Assembly (NCBI GenBank): GCA_963742725.1
Contig: CAVUMX010000004.1
Location: forward strand, 1,095,317 to 1,159,316
DNA: 64,000 nucleotides
Source: CAVVAL01 sp963742725
GTDB taxonomy: Bacteria; Actinomycetota; Actinomycetes; Mycobacteriales; Cryptosporangiaceae
Direction: 5' to 3'
Both the position numbers and the translations under genes were made by a program. Shown here piece after piece: positions 47,748 through 56,620 of the stretch. Below the pieces are notes generated by a model, which did not search any database, was not told where the DNA came from, and saw nothing but the letters and a program-made list of their open reading frames with translations. How positions within the stretch are numbered: position 1 is the stretch's first letter; each line of letters opens with the position of its first letter.

Positions 47748-49994
47748 CTAAGAGCCGGCTGAGGCCGGCTTTTGGCGTTGGGTATCCGCGATGGCTTGGC
47801 GTGCGACCTTCTCGTCGTGGGGCCGCCCGAGCTTGCGTGCCAGCTCGATGGTGCGCTCGTGCAACGCCAGCGCCTCGTCGTCACGGCCCGCGGCGTGGCA
47901 GGTCTCGGCGTAGGTGTGCAGGGCGTCGATCTCCAGCTGTGCCTCGGCGAGCGGTTCCAGCAGATCGAAGGCGCGTCGATGGTGTTCGAGCGCCTCGTCG
48001 AACGACCCCATGATGCGCAGCGCGACGCCGAGATAGCTGTGGCACCACGCCTTGTTGTGCGGCAGCTCCGCGAGCCGCAACGCCTCGTGCAGCGCTCGCA
48101 GCGACTCTGGCGGATCGTCCGATGCGAGGGCGACACCGAGCGCGACCAGCCCAGTTATGCGAGCCGGCCCCTCGGCCAGCGCGACCGAGGCACGGGCGAG
48201 TTCGGCGGCGTCGGCGGGCCGCCCGAGGTTGAGGGTTACCCATCCGTCGAACGCCAGTGCCTGGGACTGCCCGGCGCGATTCCCGACCTTCTCGAACAGC
48301 CTCTGCGCCAGCCGGAACTGAGCCTGCGCCTCGTCGAGGTCGCCGAGATCCCGGCGTACGAAACCGGTGCGCAGGGCCAGCGCGCCGGCGAGGCCGTCGT
48401 CTTCCGGGCCGGACTGTCCGGCCAGGTCGTAGGCGGTGAGCGCCTCGGTGAGACGTCCCGCGGCGGCGAGGGCGTGGCCGAGGTCCCCGAGCAGCGCGGC
48501 CCGTTGCTGGTCGCGGCCGAGGCGTCCGGCGGCGGCCGCGGCGGCTTCGAGGAGGCGCGCCTGGTCATCGGTGCCGCGATGCCGGAAGTACCAGGCGCGC
48601 ATGGTCTGCGGCAGCTCGGCCACGACCTCGTCCGCGCCGAGTCGCACCGCGGTGTCGAAGCAGGCGATCAGGTTGGGGTACTCGAGGTCGAACCAGGCCA
48701 TGGCCTGGGCCGGGTCGCCTGGCTCCTTGCCCTGCGGAAGGGGTAGCGCCCGCTCGGTGGCCTGGGCCAGGTAGTGGTTCAACACCCGGTGCAGCGCGGC
48801 ATCCGACTGCGGCTCCTCATCGGCGGCGAGGTCGGCCGCGTACCGCCGGATCAGGTCGTGCTGCCGGTACCGGCCGGGCGAGGGCTCCTGCACCAGGTGC
48901 GCGTCCACCAGCTCTTCCAGCACCGCATCGACGCGGCCTGGCGTCATGTCGGTGAGCGCGCAGACCACCGGCGCGTCGAAGTCGGTCCCTGGCAGCACAC
49001 CCAACAAGCGAAAAACGCGGCGCTGGACGGCGTCCAGCTGGTGCAGCGACATGCCGAACACGGAATCGAACCGGCTGGCGCTGTCGCGCAACCGCTCGGC
49101 CAGCACCGCGACCGTCCAACCGGGACGGTGCCGGAGCCTCGCGCCCGCCATCCGCAGCGCCAGCGGCAGCCCACCGCACTGCCGCAGCACCTGAGCGACC
49201 GCGTCGCCGTCCGCCACGTCAACTCCGGATGCCCGGCCGAACAGCGAAGCGGCGTCGTCGTTGGACAGCGGTTCCAGGGAAACCGGCGGCAGCTCGGCCA
49301 GGTCCACGAGCCGATTGCGGCTGGTGACCAGCGCCGCGGACTTCCCCGCGCCGGGAAGGAGCTGGCGTACGTACTCCGCGTCCACCGCGTTGTCGAGCAC
49401 GACGAGCGCCCGCCGCCGGGACAGTTCCGAGCGCCAGAGAGCCGCGCGTTCGGTCGTGTCGGCGGGAGGTTGCGAGACACCCACGGCACTCAGCAGCCGT
49501 GCCAGCGCGGCCGACGGTTCCAGCGGCTCCTGGCCGGGAGTGAAGCCGCGGAGATCGAGATAGAGCCCGCCGTCCGGGAAGGACGGGGCAAGCCGGTGCG
49601 CCACGTGGACGGCCAGGCTGGTCTTCCCGACGCCCGCCATGCCGTCGATCGCGACCGCGCCTGCCGTCTGCAGCAGCTGCGTCACCAGGGCCGCCTCCGG
49701 CTCCCGTCCGGTGAAGTCGGCGAGGTCGGCCGGCAGGTCGTTCCTGCGTGGGACGAGTTCGGCACCAGCCTTGGACGCCTCAACCCACAACGCGCGCAGC
49801 GGACGGGGATCGCGGCCCACGACCCGGCACAGCGCCACGACGGCTTCCCACGGCGGCACCAGCTGGCCCGACAGGTACCGCGACAGCGACGAACTGCTCA
49901 GGCCGGTCTGGCGGGCGAGGGCGCGCAGGCTGAGCCCGCTCAGCTCCTTGATCCGGGTGAGCTGGGCGACCAGGCGATCGTGGACGCTCGACAC
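47748..49994 (-). CDS. Helix-turn-helix NB-ARC TPR transcriptional regulator
   Basis: 748 residues. N-terminal XRE-like helix-turn-helix (LSGLSLRALARQTGLSSSSLSRYLSGQLVPPWEAVVALC), NB-ARC ATPase (FTGREPEAALVTQLLQTAGAVAIDGMAGVGKTSLAVHVA; RRALVVLDNAVDAEYV; LPLALRMAGARLRHRP), and C-terminal TPRs (about 480-740). Such proteins are ATP-switched activators or repressors in actinomycete secondary metabolism and stress. GTG 49994 lies six bases after TACGGT (50001-50006), so leaderless. It is flanked by two genes bearing the same upstream element and is the obvious candidate to bind it. Confidence 0.88.
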   Translation of the reverse strand: MSSVHDRLVAQLTRIKELSGLSLRALARQTGLSSSSLSRYLSGQLVPPWEAVVALCRVVGRDPRPLRALWVEASKAGAELVPRRNDLPADLADFTGREPEAALVTQLLQTAGAVAIDGMAGVGKTSLAVHVAHRLAPSFPDGGLYLDLRGFTPGQEPLEPSAALARLLSAVGVSQPPADTTERAALWRSELSRRRALVVLDNAVDAEYVRQLLPGAGKSAALVTSRNRLVDLAELPPVSLEPLSNDDAASLFGRASGVDVADGDAVAQVLRQCGGLPLALRMAGARLRHRPGWTVAVLAERLRDSASRFDSVFGMSLHQLDAVQRRVFRLLGVLPGTDFDAPVVCALTDMTPGRVDAVLEELVDAHLVQEPSPGRYRQHDLIRRYAADLAADEEPQSDAALHRVLNHYLAQATERALPLPQGKEPGDPAQAMAWFDLEYPNLIACFDTAVRLGADEVVAELPQTMRAWYFRHRGTDDQARLLEAAAAAAGRLGRDQQRAALLGDLGHALAAAGRLTEALTAYDLAGQSGPEDDGLAGALALRTGFVRRDLGDLDEAQAQFRLAQRLFEKVGNRAGQSQALAFDGWVTLNLGRPADAAELARASVALAEGPARITGLVALGVALASDDPPESLRALHEALRLAELPHNKAWCHSYLGVALRIMGSFDEALEHHRRAFDLLEPLAEAQLEIDALHTYAETCHAAGRDDEALALHERTIELARKLGRPHDEKVARQAIADTQRQKPASAGS

Positions 49995-50040
49995 CCTGGA
50001 ACCGTATCCGTCCCAGCGGGCAGTCCCGGTGTTGAGGCGC

Positions 50041-50120
50041 GCTTTTGCAGGTAGGAGGGGTCGCGTGTGTCCCACGGTGTCCCACGGACGGCGCGAGCCT
50101 CGACGTTCCGGTGGTCGGAT
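50041..50120 (+). promoter_or_regulatory. Shared upstream element, copy B (tandem TGTCCCACGG)
   Basis: Copy of the element at 47160-47239; the 24-bp core is 50068-50091. It lies 55 bp before the CMD-like start and just upstream of the NB-ARC regulator's promoter, so it could serve both directions. Confidence 0.75.
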
Positions 50121-50145
50121 TCACGGCACGGCAGAGGAGGCAACG

Positions 50146-50586
50146 ATGTCCGTCGAACGCATACCGAACCCGGCGGCGCTGATCCCCGAGGCGCTGATCG
50201 CCGTCGACAAGGTGGTCCAGGAAGCCGGACTGGAGGCAAACCTGCTCGCGCTGAGCCGCCTGCGGGCCAGCCAGATCAACGGCTCCGGCGCCTGCGTGGC
50301 CGACGGCGCCCGGCAGTCCCGCCGCCATGGCGCCACAGAGGAACAGGTGGACACTGTCGCCGCATGGCGCGAGGCCCCCTGGTTCAGCGAGGAGGAACGC
50401 GCCGCGCTTGCCCTGACCGAGGCCGTCACCCGCCTCGCCGACCACCCCGACCCCGTGCCCGACGAGGTGTGGGACATGGCTGCCAAGTACTTCGACCACC
50501 AGGAGCTGGCGGCCCTGCTCCTCAACATCGCCATCACGAACACCGTCAACCGCCTCAACGCGGCGACGCGCCAACAGGCGGTCTAG
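50146..50586 (+). CDS. Carboxymuconolactone decarboxylase (CMD)/AhpD-like protein
   Basis: 146 residues, all-helical CMD fold: IPEALIAVDKVVQEAGLEANLLALSRLRASQINGSGACVADGARQSRRHGATEEQVDTVAAWREAPWFSEEERAALALTEAVTRL. The CxxC redox pair of AhpD-type members reads S-G-A-C here, leaving only one cysteine, so peroxidase activity of the usual kind is doubtful. ATG 50146 follows GAGGAGG. Behind copy B of the shared element. Confidence 0.87.
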   Translation: MSVERIPNPAALIPEALIAVDKVVQEAGLEANLLALSRLRASQINGSGACVADGARQSRRHGATEEQVDTVAAWREAPWFSEEERAALALTEAVTRLADHPDPVPDEVWDMAAKYFDHQELAALLLNIAITNTVNRLNAATRQQAV

Positions 50587-50591
50587 TACAG

Positions 50592-51440
50592 CTAGTTCGT
50601 GTCGGACGCGACCCGCCGGCACAGCTCAGCGGCGGCGGCGCCGGTGAGGGCCACGTCCAGCAGCATCGCGAGGTAGCTCTCGTACATCGCCACTTCGGCG
50701 GGGTCCGCCAGCTCGATCTCGCCGCCGAGCGTCTCGATGGTCACCACGTCGTCGCGGATGTCGAACCCGGACAGCGGCATGACCGGCATCGGCGCCGCGA
50801 ACGGCACGATCCCGACCTTGACCGTGGTCAGTTCGGTCAGCTGAGCGAGGTGTTCCAGCTGGCCGCGCATGGATTCTGGTGACGCCAGGCGGGTGCGCAG
50901 CGCCGCCTCGCCCATCACGAGCAGGATGTCCCGGCCGCTCTCGTACAGAATCGCCTGGCGGCGGACCCGGGCGGCGATCATGCGGCCGATCTCGGCCTCG
51001 CTCGCGCCGAAGGAGACTGGCCCGGACGGGCCGTGCAGCAGGTCGCGGGCGTAGGCCGCGGTCTGGCAGAGGCCGATCACGAACGCTGGCTGGAAGTCTG
51101 CGATCCGCGCCGACGCGGCTTCGAGGGCTTCGATCTCGTCCTGGAACCGGTCCGCTCCGCCGGCGTCCGCGAAGCGATCACGGAACGCGCCGTACTCGGC
51201 CCGCGCGCGGTCGAGCAGGTCGAGCAGCTGTTGCGGATCGGCGCCGGCCGCGTCCGCCCAGGCCCGCACGTCGGCTTCGGTCGGGAGCCGCTTGGCGGTC
51301 TCGAACCTGGACACTTTCGGCTGACCCCACCCGAGTTGCTCGGCGAACTCGGCGCCGTTCGCGCCGGTGTTCTTGCGCAGCTCGCGGAGCCGATCGGCGA
51401 GCCGTCGCCGGGCGCGCTGATGGTGGGCGGGGGCAGTCAA
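50592..51440 (-). CDS. XRE-family regulator with DUF5753 domain
   Basis: 282 residues. Helix-turn-helix (RELRKNTGANGAEFAEQLGWGQPKVSRFETAKRLPTEADV) and C-terminal DUF5753 (DFQPAFVIGLCQTAAYARDLL; RRQAILYESGRDILLVMGEAALRTRLASPESMRGQLEHLA; PLSGFDIRDDVVTIETLGGEIELADPAEVAMYE). A large actinomycete family often controlling development or silent operons. Start appears to be TTG 51440 after GGAAGAAG. Third gene of an operon with a DUF6879 gene and a 74-residue gene. Confidence 0.87.
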   Translation of the reverse strand: MTAPAHHQRARRRLADRLRELRKNTGANGAEFAEQLGWGQPKVSRFETAKRLPTEADVRAWADAAGADPQQLLDLLDRARAEYGAFRDRFADAGGADRFQDEIEALEAASARIADFQPAFVIGLCQTAAYARDLLHGPSGPVSFGASEAEIGRMIAARVRRQAILYESGRDILLVMGEAALRTRLASPESMRGQLEHLAQLTELTTVKVGIVPFAAPMPVMPLSGFDIRDDVVTIETLGGEIELADPAEVAMYESYLAMLLDVALTGAAAAELCRRVASDTN

Positions 51441-51461
51441 AGGTGCTTCTTCCGTTCCGGG

Positions 51462-52025
51462 TCAGGGCATGCGCTGAAGTGGCGCGTCGGCGAGGTAGTC
51501 GTCGAGCGGGACAGCCGTCCGGAGAGCCGTGTCCCGCCATGCTAGGCGGCGTGCGACATAGTCCGGGTCGTCGAACAGTTCGGCGCCGAGCACGTGGCCG
51601 GCGGAGTCATAGTCCATCCGCCAGACGGCGGCGCTGTCGAAGAGCCAGAAGTCTTCGTGGGGTAGTCCCGCTGGCCACTGGCCGCGTTGGACAGGGATGA
51701 CGCGGATGTCTTCGCCGCCAGCGATGCCGGCCGCGTAGCCCCATGCGAGTTCAAACTCGACATAGGGCGTCAGGGGTTCCTCGATGACGTGAACGCGCCG
51801 CAGTTGTCGGCCGGCGGTGACGTGAGTCTGGATCATCGCGGTCCATGCCTTGCTTGGTTCGGTAGCGGGTGGGTGGGGTTCACCCGCGAGAAAGGCCCGC
51901 AACGGTTCCCGCTCCGATGGCGCGTCGTACGCCTGCAGCGTCTCCAGCCGGAACCATGACTGCTGGACGCCGGCGAACGCTGCCTCAAACGCGGGGTCCG
52001 CGAGGTCGCTGATGCGGAGGCCCAT
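51462..52025 (-). CDS. DUF6879 family protein
   Basis: 187 residues. ISDLADPAFEAAFAGVQQSWFRLETLQAYDAPSEREPLRAFLAGE and RQLRRVHVIEEPLTPYVEFELAWGYAAGIAGGEDIRVIP, DFWLFDSAAVWRMDYDSAGHVLGAE are characteristic of this family, which pairs with XRE-DUF5753 regulators. Function unknown; probably a partner protein in the same regulatory unit. 21 bp before the XRE start and two bases after the small gene stop. Confidence 0.85.
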   Translation of the reverse strand: MGLRISDLADPAFEAAFAGVQQSWFRLETLQAYDAPSEREPLRAFLAGEPHPPATEPSKAWTAMIQTHVTAGRQLRRVHVIEEPLTPYVEFELAWGYAAGIAGGEDIRVIPVQRGQWPAGLPHEDFWLFDSAAVWRMDYDSAGHVLGAELFDDPDYVARRLAWRDTALRTAVPLDDYLADAPLQRMP

Positions 52026-52027
52026 CG

Positions 52028-52252
52028 CTACTCCTGTCCCCGTTCGGCGAGCAGTTTCGCGGCCGCTGCCTCGACGACGTCGGCCGCGATCCGCACAGCC
52101 GTCTCGCCAGGTAGCAGATTCTCCAGGTTGGCCATCGTGTCGTCATCGACGAGTTGACCCTGCACGACCGCCTCGCCGTTGTCCGCCAGGTAGATCGTCG
52201 GGCAGCCGGACTTCCCGCTCGTCCCTTCCTTCGCGAGCTTTCGAAGCTTCAT
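52028..52252 (-). CDS. Small conserved protein of the XRE/DUF6879 unit
   Basis: 74 residues: KLRKLAKEGTSGKSGCPTIYLADNGEAVVQGQLVDDDTMANLENLLPGETAVRIAADVV. A short beta-rich, then helical, protein found as first gene in such units. ATG 52252 is chosen because AGAGGA lies six bases upstream; GTG 52255 also possible. Not a DUF397 by sequence, although it occupies the same place. Function unknown. Confidence 0.78.
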   Translation of the reverse strand: MKLRKLAKEGTSGKSGCPTIYLADNGEAVVQGQLVDDDTMANLENLLPGETAVRIAADVVEAAAAKLLAERGQE

Positions 52253-52320
52253 CACGGTTCCTCTCCCGAGTGGTTACCGGTCACGTGCCGCCACGATGGC
52301 CGGCGCACGCCAGAGTCCTG

Positions 52321-52358
52321 AGCGAGAATATTTGCTCGCTAGTCTGGCATATATGCCA
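52321..52358. promoter_or_regulatory. Operator-like palindromes upstream of the XRE unit
   Basis: AGCGAG-8 nt-CTCGCT (52321-52340) and the perfect 14-bp palindrome TGGCATATATGCCA (52345-52358) lie 69-106 bp before the operon start. A TATTCT box (minus strand, 52325-52330) may be its -10. Likely autoregulatory sites. Confidence 0.55.
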
Positions 52359-52540
52359 GGGCTCAGCCAGACTAGCCGCGTCGTTCTCGAACTCCCCGCC
52401 GCTGTCGAGCAAGGGCCGCAGTGGTGGGTGAACGGGCGGGCACGGTGGGCGTCTCACCCGGTTGGCGTCCGCCGTGTCTTCCCGGAGGAAATCGGAGACT
52501 CAATGAGTGGGCGTGGACCACGGCCACGCGCCGGGCGAGG

Positions 52541-53530
52541 CTAGTTCGCTGTCGGGTCGACCCACCAGCGGGCCTTGTAGATCTGGGCACCGTGGAGAGT
52601 GAAGGCGTCGCTGCGGCGGTTCAGCGTCACGGTGTCTGTGCACCACGTGCAGAGATTCATGTTCTGCACCACCGACGTGAGCACCTGCCCCGACGCGCGC
52701 TCGTCGCCGACGCTCTTCACGGCGGGGACGCTGATGCGATCGACGCCGCGGTAGTCCTGCAGGAAGGCGTCCTTGGCCTTCGAGTACTGGTACACCTCGG
52801 TGCCGGTGTTGACCCAGAGCCGGTCCGGGTTCGTGGCTACCGGCTGGAGGTCGTGGCCCTTCGGAGTCGGCAGTGTGGTCCGCCGGACCTCGGTGAGCGT
52901 GGGCTGCGCGGCTGTGCCGCCGAGGCGGAGCGCCACCAGGTGATCGCCGCCGAGCGCCCACAGCAGGTTGGTGTCGGCGTCCCAGAACACGCCGTGCCCG
53001 TCGGGGAGCGGGAACTCGACGTACGAGGGTGAGCGCGGCCCCTGGGAGGCGGTGTAGATCCGTAGCCAGCCGCCACGGCTCGCCATGACAGCCACGTTGC
53101 CGTCGGGCAGTAGCTCGATGCTGTGCAGGTTGGGCTGCCTGGTCAGATCGGCGGCCCAGTACGCCCCGGTGCCTTGCGGGTACGGCACGACGCCGGCGAA
53201 TCCGAGGCTGTCGGTCGTGAGCAGGTAGGCCTGTCCGTCGCGGTGGCGCAGCTTCGCCTCTGAGGGGGCACCCCAGCTGAGGGCCAGATCGCCGAGGCCG
53301 TTGGCGGCGGAGGGCTTCCAGCGCCACAGCACCTTCGCCAGCTCCCAGCTCTCCCTGTCGGAGTCGAGGACGAGGATCTGGTCGGTGGCCTGCTCGGTCA
53401 CCACGATCTGCTCGTCGCTGTTGCCCCTGTGCGAAGCCGTCGGGGCGGCCGACGCCGCCGTGCCGCTGAGTGCCGCGGCACACGCGAGTGCGGTCGCGAG
53501 CAGCCGGTTCCTGGTGAAGGCGGGAGTCAT
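52541..53530 (-). CDS. Secreted beta-propeller-like protein (DUF6528-like)
   Basis: 329 residues. Signal peptide (NRLLATALACAAALSGTAASAAPTA), then propeller-type repeats: EQIVVTEQATDQILVLDSD, LLTTDSLGFAGVVPYPQG, NLHSIELLPDGNVAVMASRGGWLRIYTAS, VFWDADTNLLWALGGDHLVALRL, and C-terminal NMNLCTWCTDTVTLN. Similar to DUF6528 proteins with no known reaction; likely a cell-surface binding or glycan-associated protein. ATG 53530 has AGGAG seven bases upstream. The 285 bp toward the XRE unit hold only the palindromes. Confidence 0.8.
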   Translation of the reverse strand: MTPAFTRNRLLATALACAAALSGTAASAAPTASHRGNSDEQIVVTEQATDQILVLDSDRESWELAKVLWRWKPSAANGLGDLALSWGAPSEAKLRHRDGQAYLLTTDSLGFAGVVPYPQGTGAYWAADLTRQPNLHSIELLPDGNVAVMASRGGWLRIYTASQGPRSPSYVEFPLPDGHGVFWDADTNLLWALGGDHLVALRLGGTAAQPTLTEVRRTTLPTPKGHDLQPVATNPDRLWVNTGTEVYQYSKAKDAFLQDYRGVDRISVPAVKSVGDERASGQVLTSVVQNMNLCTWCTDTVTLNRRSDAFTLHGAQIYKARWWVDPTAN

Positions 53531-53642
53531 GCAGGCTCCTGAGGTCCCGTTGGGGCCGGCAGGCTCGGCGACGACCGAACCCGAATCCGGCTCTTTCGGA
53601 ACATCTTCCGGGTATGCCACGCCACGTGGAAACGAGTTCTCG

Positions 53643-55346
53643 CTACGTGCCGTCGGGGTGGAGGTGGGTCAACCGGTCGAGGAGGCGCTGGGGGACGGCG
53701 TCGGTCGTGTGGGGTTGAGCGGCGAGGCGTTCGAGCAGGACGAGTTCCTGGTGCGGGCGTTGGAGGCGCGCGAGCAGGTCGACAGCGTGCTCGTAGAACC
53801 ACGGCGATACGGGACCGCCGGTCCGTCGGGCGGTGTTCTCGATGGCGTCGACGCACCGCAGGCAGAGGTCGAGTGCGGCGTGCGGATCGCTGGCCGCGAG
53901 GCCGACGATCGCCTCGGTGTACATGTGCGGGTCACGTCCGTCCACCCGCCCGTCGAAGGTGGGCGCAGCGGTCAGAGGCAAAGACATGGTGTCGGACCAG
54001 ATGCGGCCGTCGGCGTCGCTGGCCTGGTCGGTCCAGCTGGTGCCGTTCCAGTAGCGGTAACGCGTACGCCCCGACGGATCTGCGTACCAGCCGGCCGGTG
54101 CGCGGCGCACCGTCGCTGCGGCCTCGTCCGAGCGCAGCAGCTGGTCGATGTCGTGTTCGTCGACGATCCGGATGCCGAGTTCGATGGCGCGCCGTACCCG
54201 GGGATGCTCGCTGTCGGGTTCGGTGATCAGCGCCGCGACCAGGTTGCGGGTGACGTTGGAGGCGCGGACGAATCCGGCCTCGTCGAGGCGGGCGCGCATC
54301 ACGCTGGGTACGCCGGGGCTGCACCACACGCGCCGTCCACGTGCCGTGGGCGTGACCGGCCCAGCGTCGTCGGTGGTGGGGACGAGGTCGGCGAAGTAGC
54401 CGGGGACGTCGAGCAGGTTCGCGGTGGCGGTGAGCTGCCGATGCTCGGCGCTGGTCAGGACGTCGTCGGCGAGGGCCGCGTCGCGGAGCCCGTCCAGGAA
54501 CCGGTGGTTCAGCTCGGTGACCTGGGTCGCGCCCATGCCGGCACGGCCGGCGAGCCTGCCGAGCTGGCGGGCTTCGTCGCCGGTGAGCGTGCCGTCGGCG
54601 AGTGCTTCACCGAGTGCGAACACGTAGGCGTCCGCACCGGCGGGGTCGGCGTCCGACATGGACATCGGCAGCTTGGTGAGCAGCGACCGCATCCAGCCTT
54701 CCTCACCCTTGCGGAGCTTGCTGGCGCGCGTACGCGGCCGTGCCAGGCACTGGTAGCGCGGCAGCGGTTGCGGCCGCGCCGGGTAGGTGTGGGCCGGGAC
54801 GCGGCTGAGCAGCGCGGGCAGCAGCCGTGCCGTCGCGCGGGTGTCACCGAGCGCCGTGTGCGCGTCCGAGAGTCCGACGCCGGCGACGGTGCAGCATGTG
54901 TCGAGGCGGTGGTTCGGCGCCGCGAGCGCCGATCGCGCCAGCAGCAGCGTGCACAGCGCCGGCATGGGCGCGGTCGTGATGCCGAGCCGGGCGAACTCCG
55001 CGGCCAGGAACTTCTCCTCGAACGCGGCATTGTGCGCGACGACGATCGCACCGTCCAGACGGGCCAGGATCTCGCCGACGACATCGCGGAAGGTCGGCGC
55101 GCCGACCAGCATCCCCGCGGTGATCCGATGGATGAAGGTCGGCCCAGGGTCGCGCTCCGGGTCGATCAGGGAGGCCCATTCGTCCACGGACCTACCGCCC
55201 TCGACCCGGACCATCGCGATCTCGACGATGCGGTCCTCGTCCTCCGCGAGCCCTGTCGTTTCCAGGTCGACCACGACGTACGGCAGGTCGTGCAGGGCCA
55301 CGCCGTGCCCGGTCGGCACACCGTAGGCGAACAGAGAACCAGCCAT
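53643..55346 (-). CDS. Multidomain DEDDh exonuclease with TerB-like, BRCT-like and DUF2510 parts
   Basis: 567 residues. DnaQ-type exonuclease about 18-185: VVDLETTG (first Asp, Glu), HNAAFEEKF, and HTALGDTRAT (last Asp/His). Then a helical TerB-like part (AYVFALGEALADGTLTGDEARQLGRLAGRAGM), a BRCT-like part (GRRVWCSPGVPSVMRARLDEAGFVRASNVTRNLVAALIT), a DUF2510 motif (GWYADPSGRTRYRYWNGTSWTD) and a helical tail. 3'-5' exonuclease likely, in DNA repair or RNA turnover; the DUF2510 motif usually sits near membranes. An unusual but complete-looking mix. Confidence 0.82.
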   Translation of the reverse strand: MAGSLFAYGVPTGHGVALHDLPYVVVDLETTGLAEDEDRIVEIAMVRVEGGRSVDEWASLIDPERDPGPTFIHRITAGMLVGAPTFRDVVGEILARLDGAIVVAHNAAFEEKFLAAEFARLGITTAPMPALCTLLLARSALAAPNHRLDTCCTVAGVGLSDAHTALGDTRATARLLPALLSRVPAHTYPARPQPLPRYQCLARPRTRASKLRKGEEGWMRSLLTKLPMSMSDADPAGADAYVFALGEALADGTLTGDEARQLGRLAGRAGMGATQVTELNHRFLDGLRDAALADDVLTSAEHRQLTATANLLDVPGYFADLVPTTDDAGPVTPTARGRRVWCSPGVPSVMRARLDEAGFVRASNVTRNLVAALITEPDSEHPRVRRAIELGIRIVDEHDIDQLLRSDEAAATVRRAPAGWYADPSGRTRYRYWNGTSWTDQASDADGRIWSDTMSLPLTAAPTFDGRVDGRDPHMYTEAIVGLAASDPHAALDLCLRCVDAIENTARRTGGPVSPWFYEHAVDLLARLQRPHQELVLLERLAAQPHTTDAVPQRLLDRLTHLHPDGT

Positions 55347-55396
55347 GCCAGCGAGCGTCTCACTGCGGAAGGCCGGCTGATGGTGATTCGGCAGGG

Positions 55397-56620
55397 CTAG
55401 GGGCGGCCGGATCTCGACCGGGCGATCGTGCCGGCCACGATCGCGGCGTCGGCGCCGACGCCGAACAGCAGGGACGAGCGACGGTTCCGCAGGAAGTGGA
55501 CGCCGCAGAAGTACAGGCCGGGGACCGCCGTGGCGAGGTCCTGATCGACCACCGGGTAGCCCAGGTCGTCGAACACGGGGAACTGGACCCAGCCGGTGTA
55601 GTCGGGGCGGAATCCCGTGGTGAAGATGACCGCGGAGAAGTCCGCCAGGTCGATCGCGTGGGGCCCGTCGGATCGGAACGTCGGCGGGTCGGGCATCGCG
55701 GGGAGCTTGTCGCCGTACGCGTCGGTGAGGATCTTCCTGATATCGCGGTACCTCGCGTCGCCGAACGCCACCGACTCCGCGAGGTCGTCGGCGAAATGGG
55801 CCTTGCCGTCGCCGACCGCGGTCAGGCGGCCGACCAGCGTCACTCCCATGTCCTGCAGGACCCGGTAGTGCAGGTCGTGGCCGCCTCCGGCGCCGGTCGC
55901 CTGGACGTTGGCGAACAGGCGTGCCGCCGGGGTGGGCAGTGCGGACAGGGTCTGTTCCATGAACGGCGTGCTGTTGATCCAGGTCACCCAGTCCAGATCA
56001 CCGACCCGGCGGGGCATCCACGGGGCCCTCCCGCACGACAGGACGACCGTCCGCCCGGCGAGCGTGAGTTCCTCGACCAGCTGCACGCCGGTCTGGCCGC
56101 TACCGACGATCAGGATCTTGCCGTCGGGAAGCTGATCAGGGCGGCGGTAGCCGGCCGCGTCGATGACCTCCACGCCGGCCGGGAAGTCCGCCGCGATGGC
56201 CGGACGATGCGGACGCTGGAAGGCGCCGGTGCAGACGACGACGTCGTCCGCGTCGAGAGGGCCGTCGCTGGTGTCCATCCGGATGCGCTTGGTGGTGCCG
56301 GGTTCGAGGCTCCGGACCCGGACGCCGGTGTGGATCGGTCCCGCGTGCCTGGCGGCGTACCTCTCCAGGTAGGCCACGATCTCGTCGCGGGCGACGTGGC
56401 CCTCGGGGTCATCGCCGTCGTACGGGCTCCCAGGGAGGTCCAGCGTCCAGTTCGGCGTGACGAGCGTGAAGCTGTCCCAGCGCCCGCGCCACGAGGATGC
56501 CACCGCGCTCGATTCCAGCACGGCGTGCTCGATGCCGGCCTGTACCAGCTCGCGGCTGACCGCCAGCCCGGCCTGCCCCCCACCGATCACGACCACGGTC
56601 ACCTGCTCATTTACCCCCAC
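55397..56620 (-). CDS. Flavin-containing monooxygenase-like oxidoreductase
   Basis: 407 residues. FAD motif VVVIGGGQAGLAVSREL, FMO-type WRGRWDSFTLVTPNWTLDLPG, VVCTGAFQRPHRP, second Rossmann motif ILIVGSGQTGVQLVEEL, and ATG-like closing AVIFTTGFRPDYTGWV...VPGLYFCGVHFLRNRRSSLLFGVG. NADPH-dependent oxygenation of amines, sulfides or ketones is likely. Start GTG 56620; alternative GTG inside. Minus strand after the DEDDh gene by 50 bp. Confidence 0.87.
   Translation of the reverse strand: MGVNEQVTVVVIGGGQAGLAVSRELVQAGIEHAVLESSAVASSWRGRWDSFTLVTPNWTLDLPGSPYDGDDPEGHVARDEIVAYLERYAARHAGPIHTGVRVRSLEPGTTKRIRMDTSDGPLDADDVVVCTGAFQRPHRPAIAADFPAGVEVIDAAGYRRPDQLPDGKILIVGSGQTGVQLVEELTLAGRTVVLSCGRAPWMPRRVGDLDWVTWINSTPFMEQTLSALPTPAARLFANVQATGAGGGHDLHYRVLQDMGVTLVGRLTAVGDGKAHFADDLAESVAFGDARYRDIRKILTDAYGDKLPAMPDPPTFRSDGPHAIDLADFSAVIFTTGFRPDYTGWVQFPVFDDLGYPVVDQDLATAVPGLYFCGVHFLRNRRSSLLFGVGADAAIVAGTIARSRSGRP

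Noticed and set aside
52296..52544. 82-codon plus-strand frame between the XRE unit and the DUF6528-like gene
   Set aside because: No ribosome site, ends in low-complexity Arg/Gly, and overlaps the palindromes; not conserved-looking.
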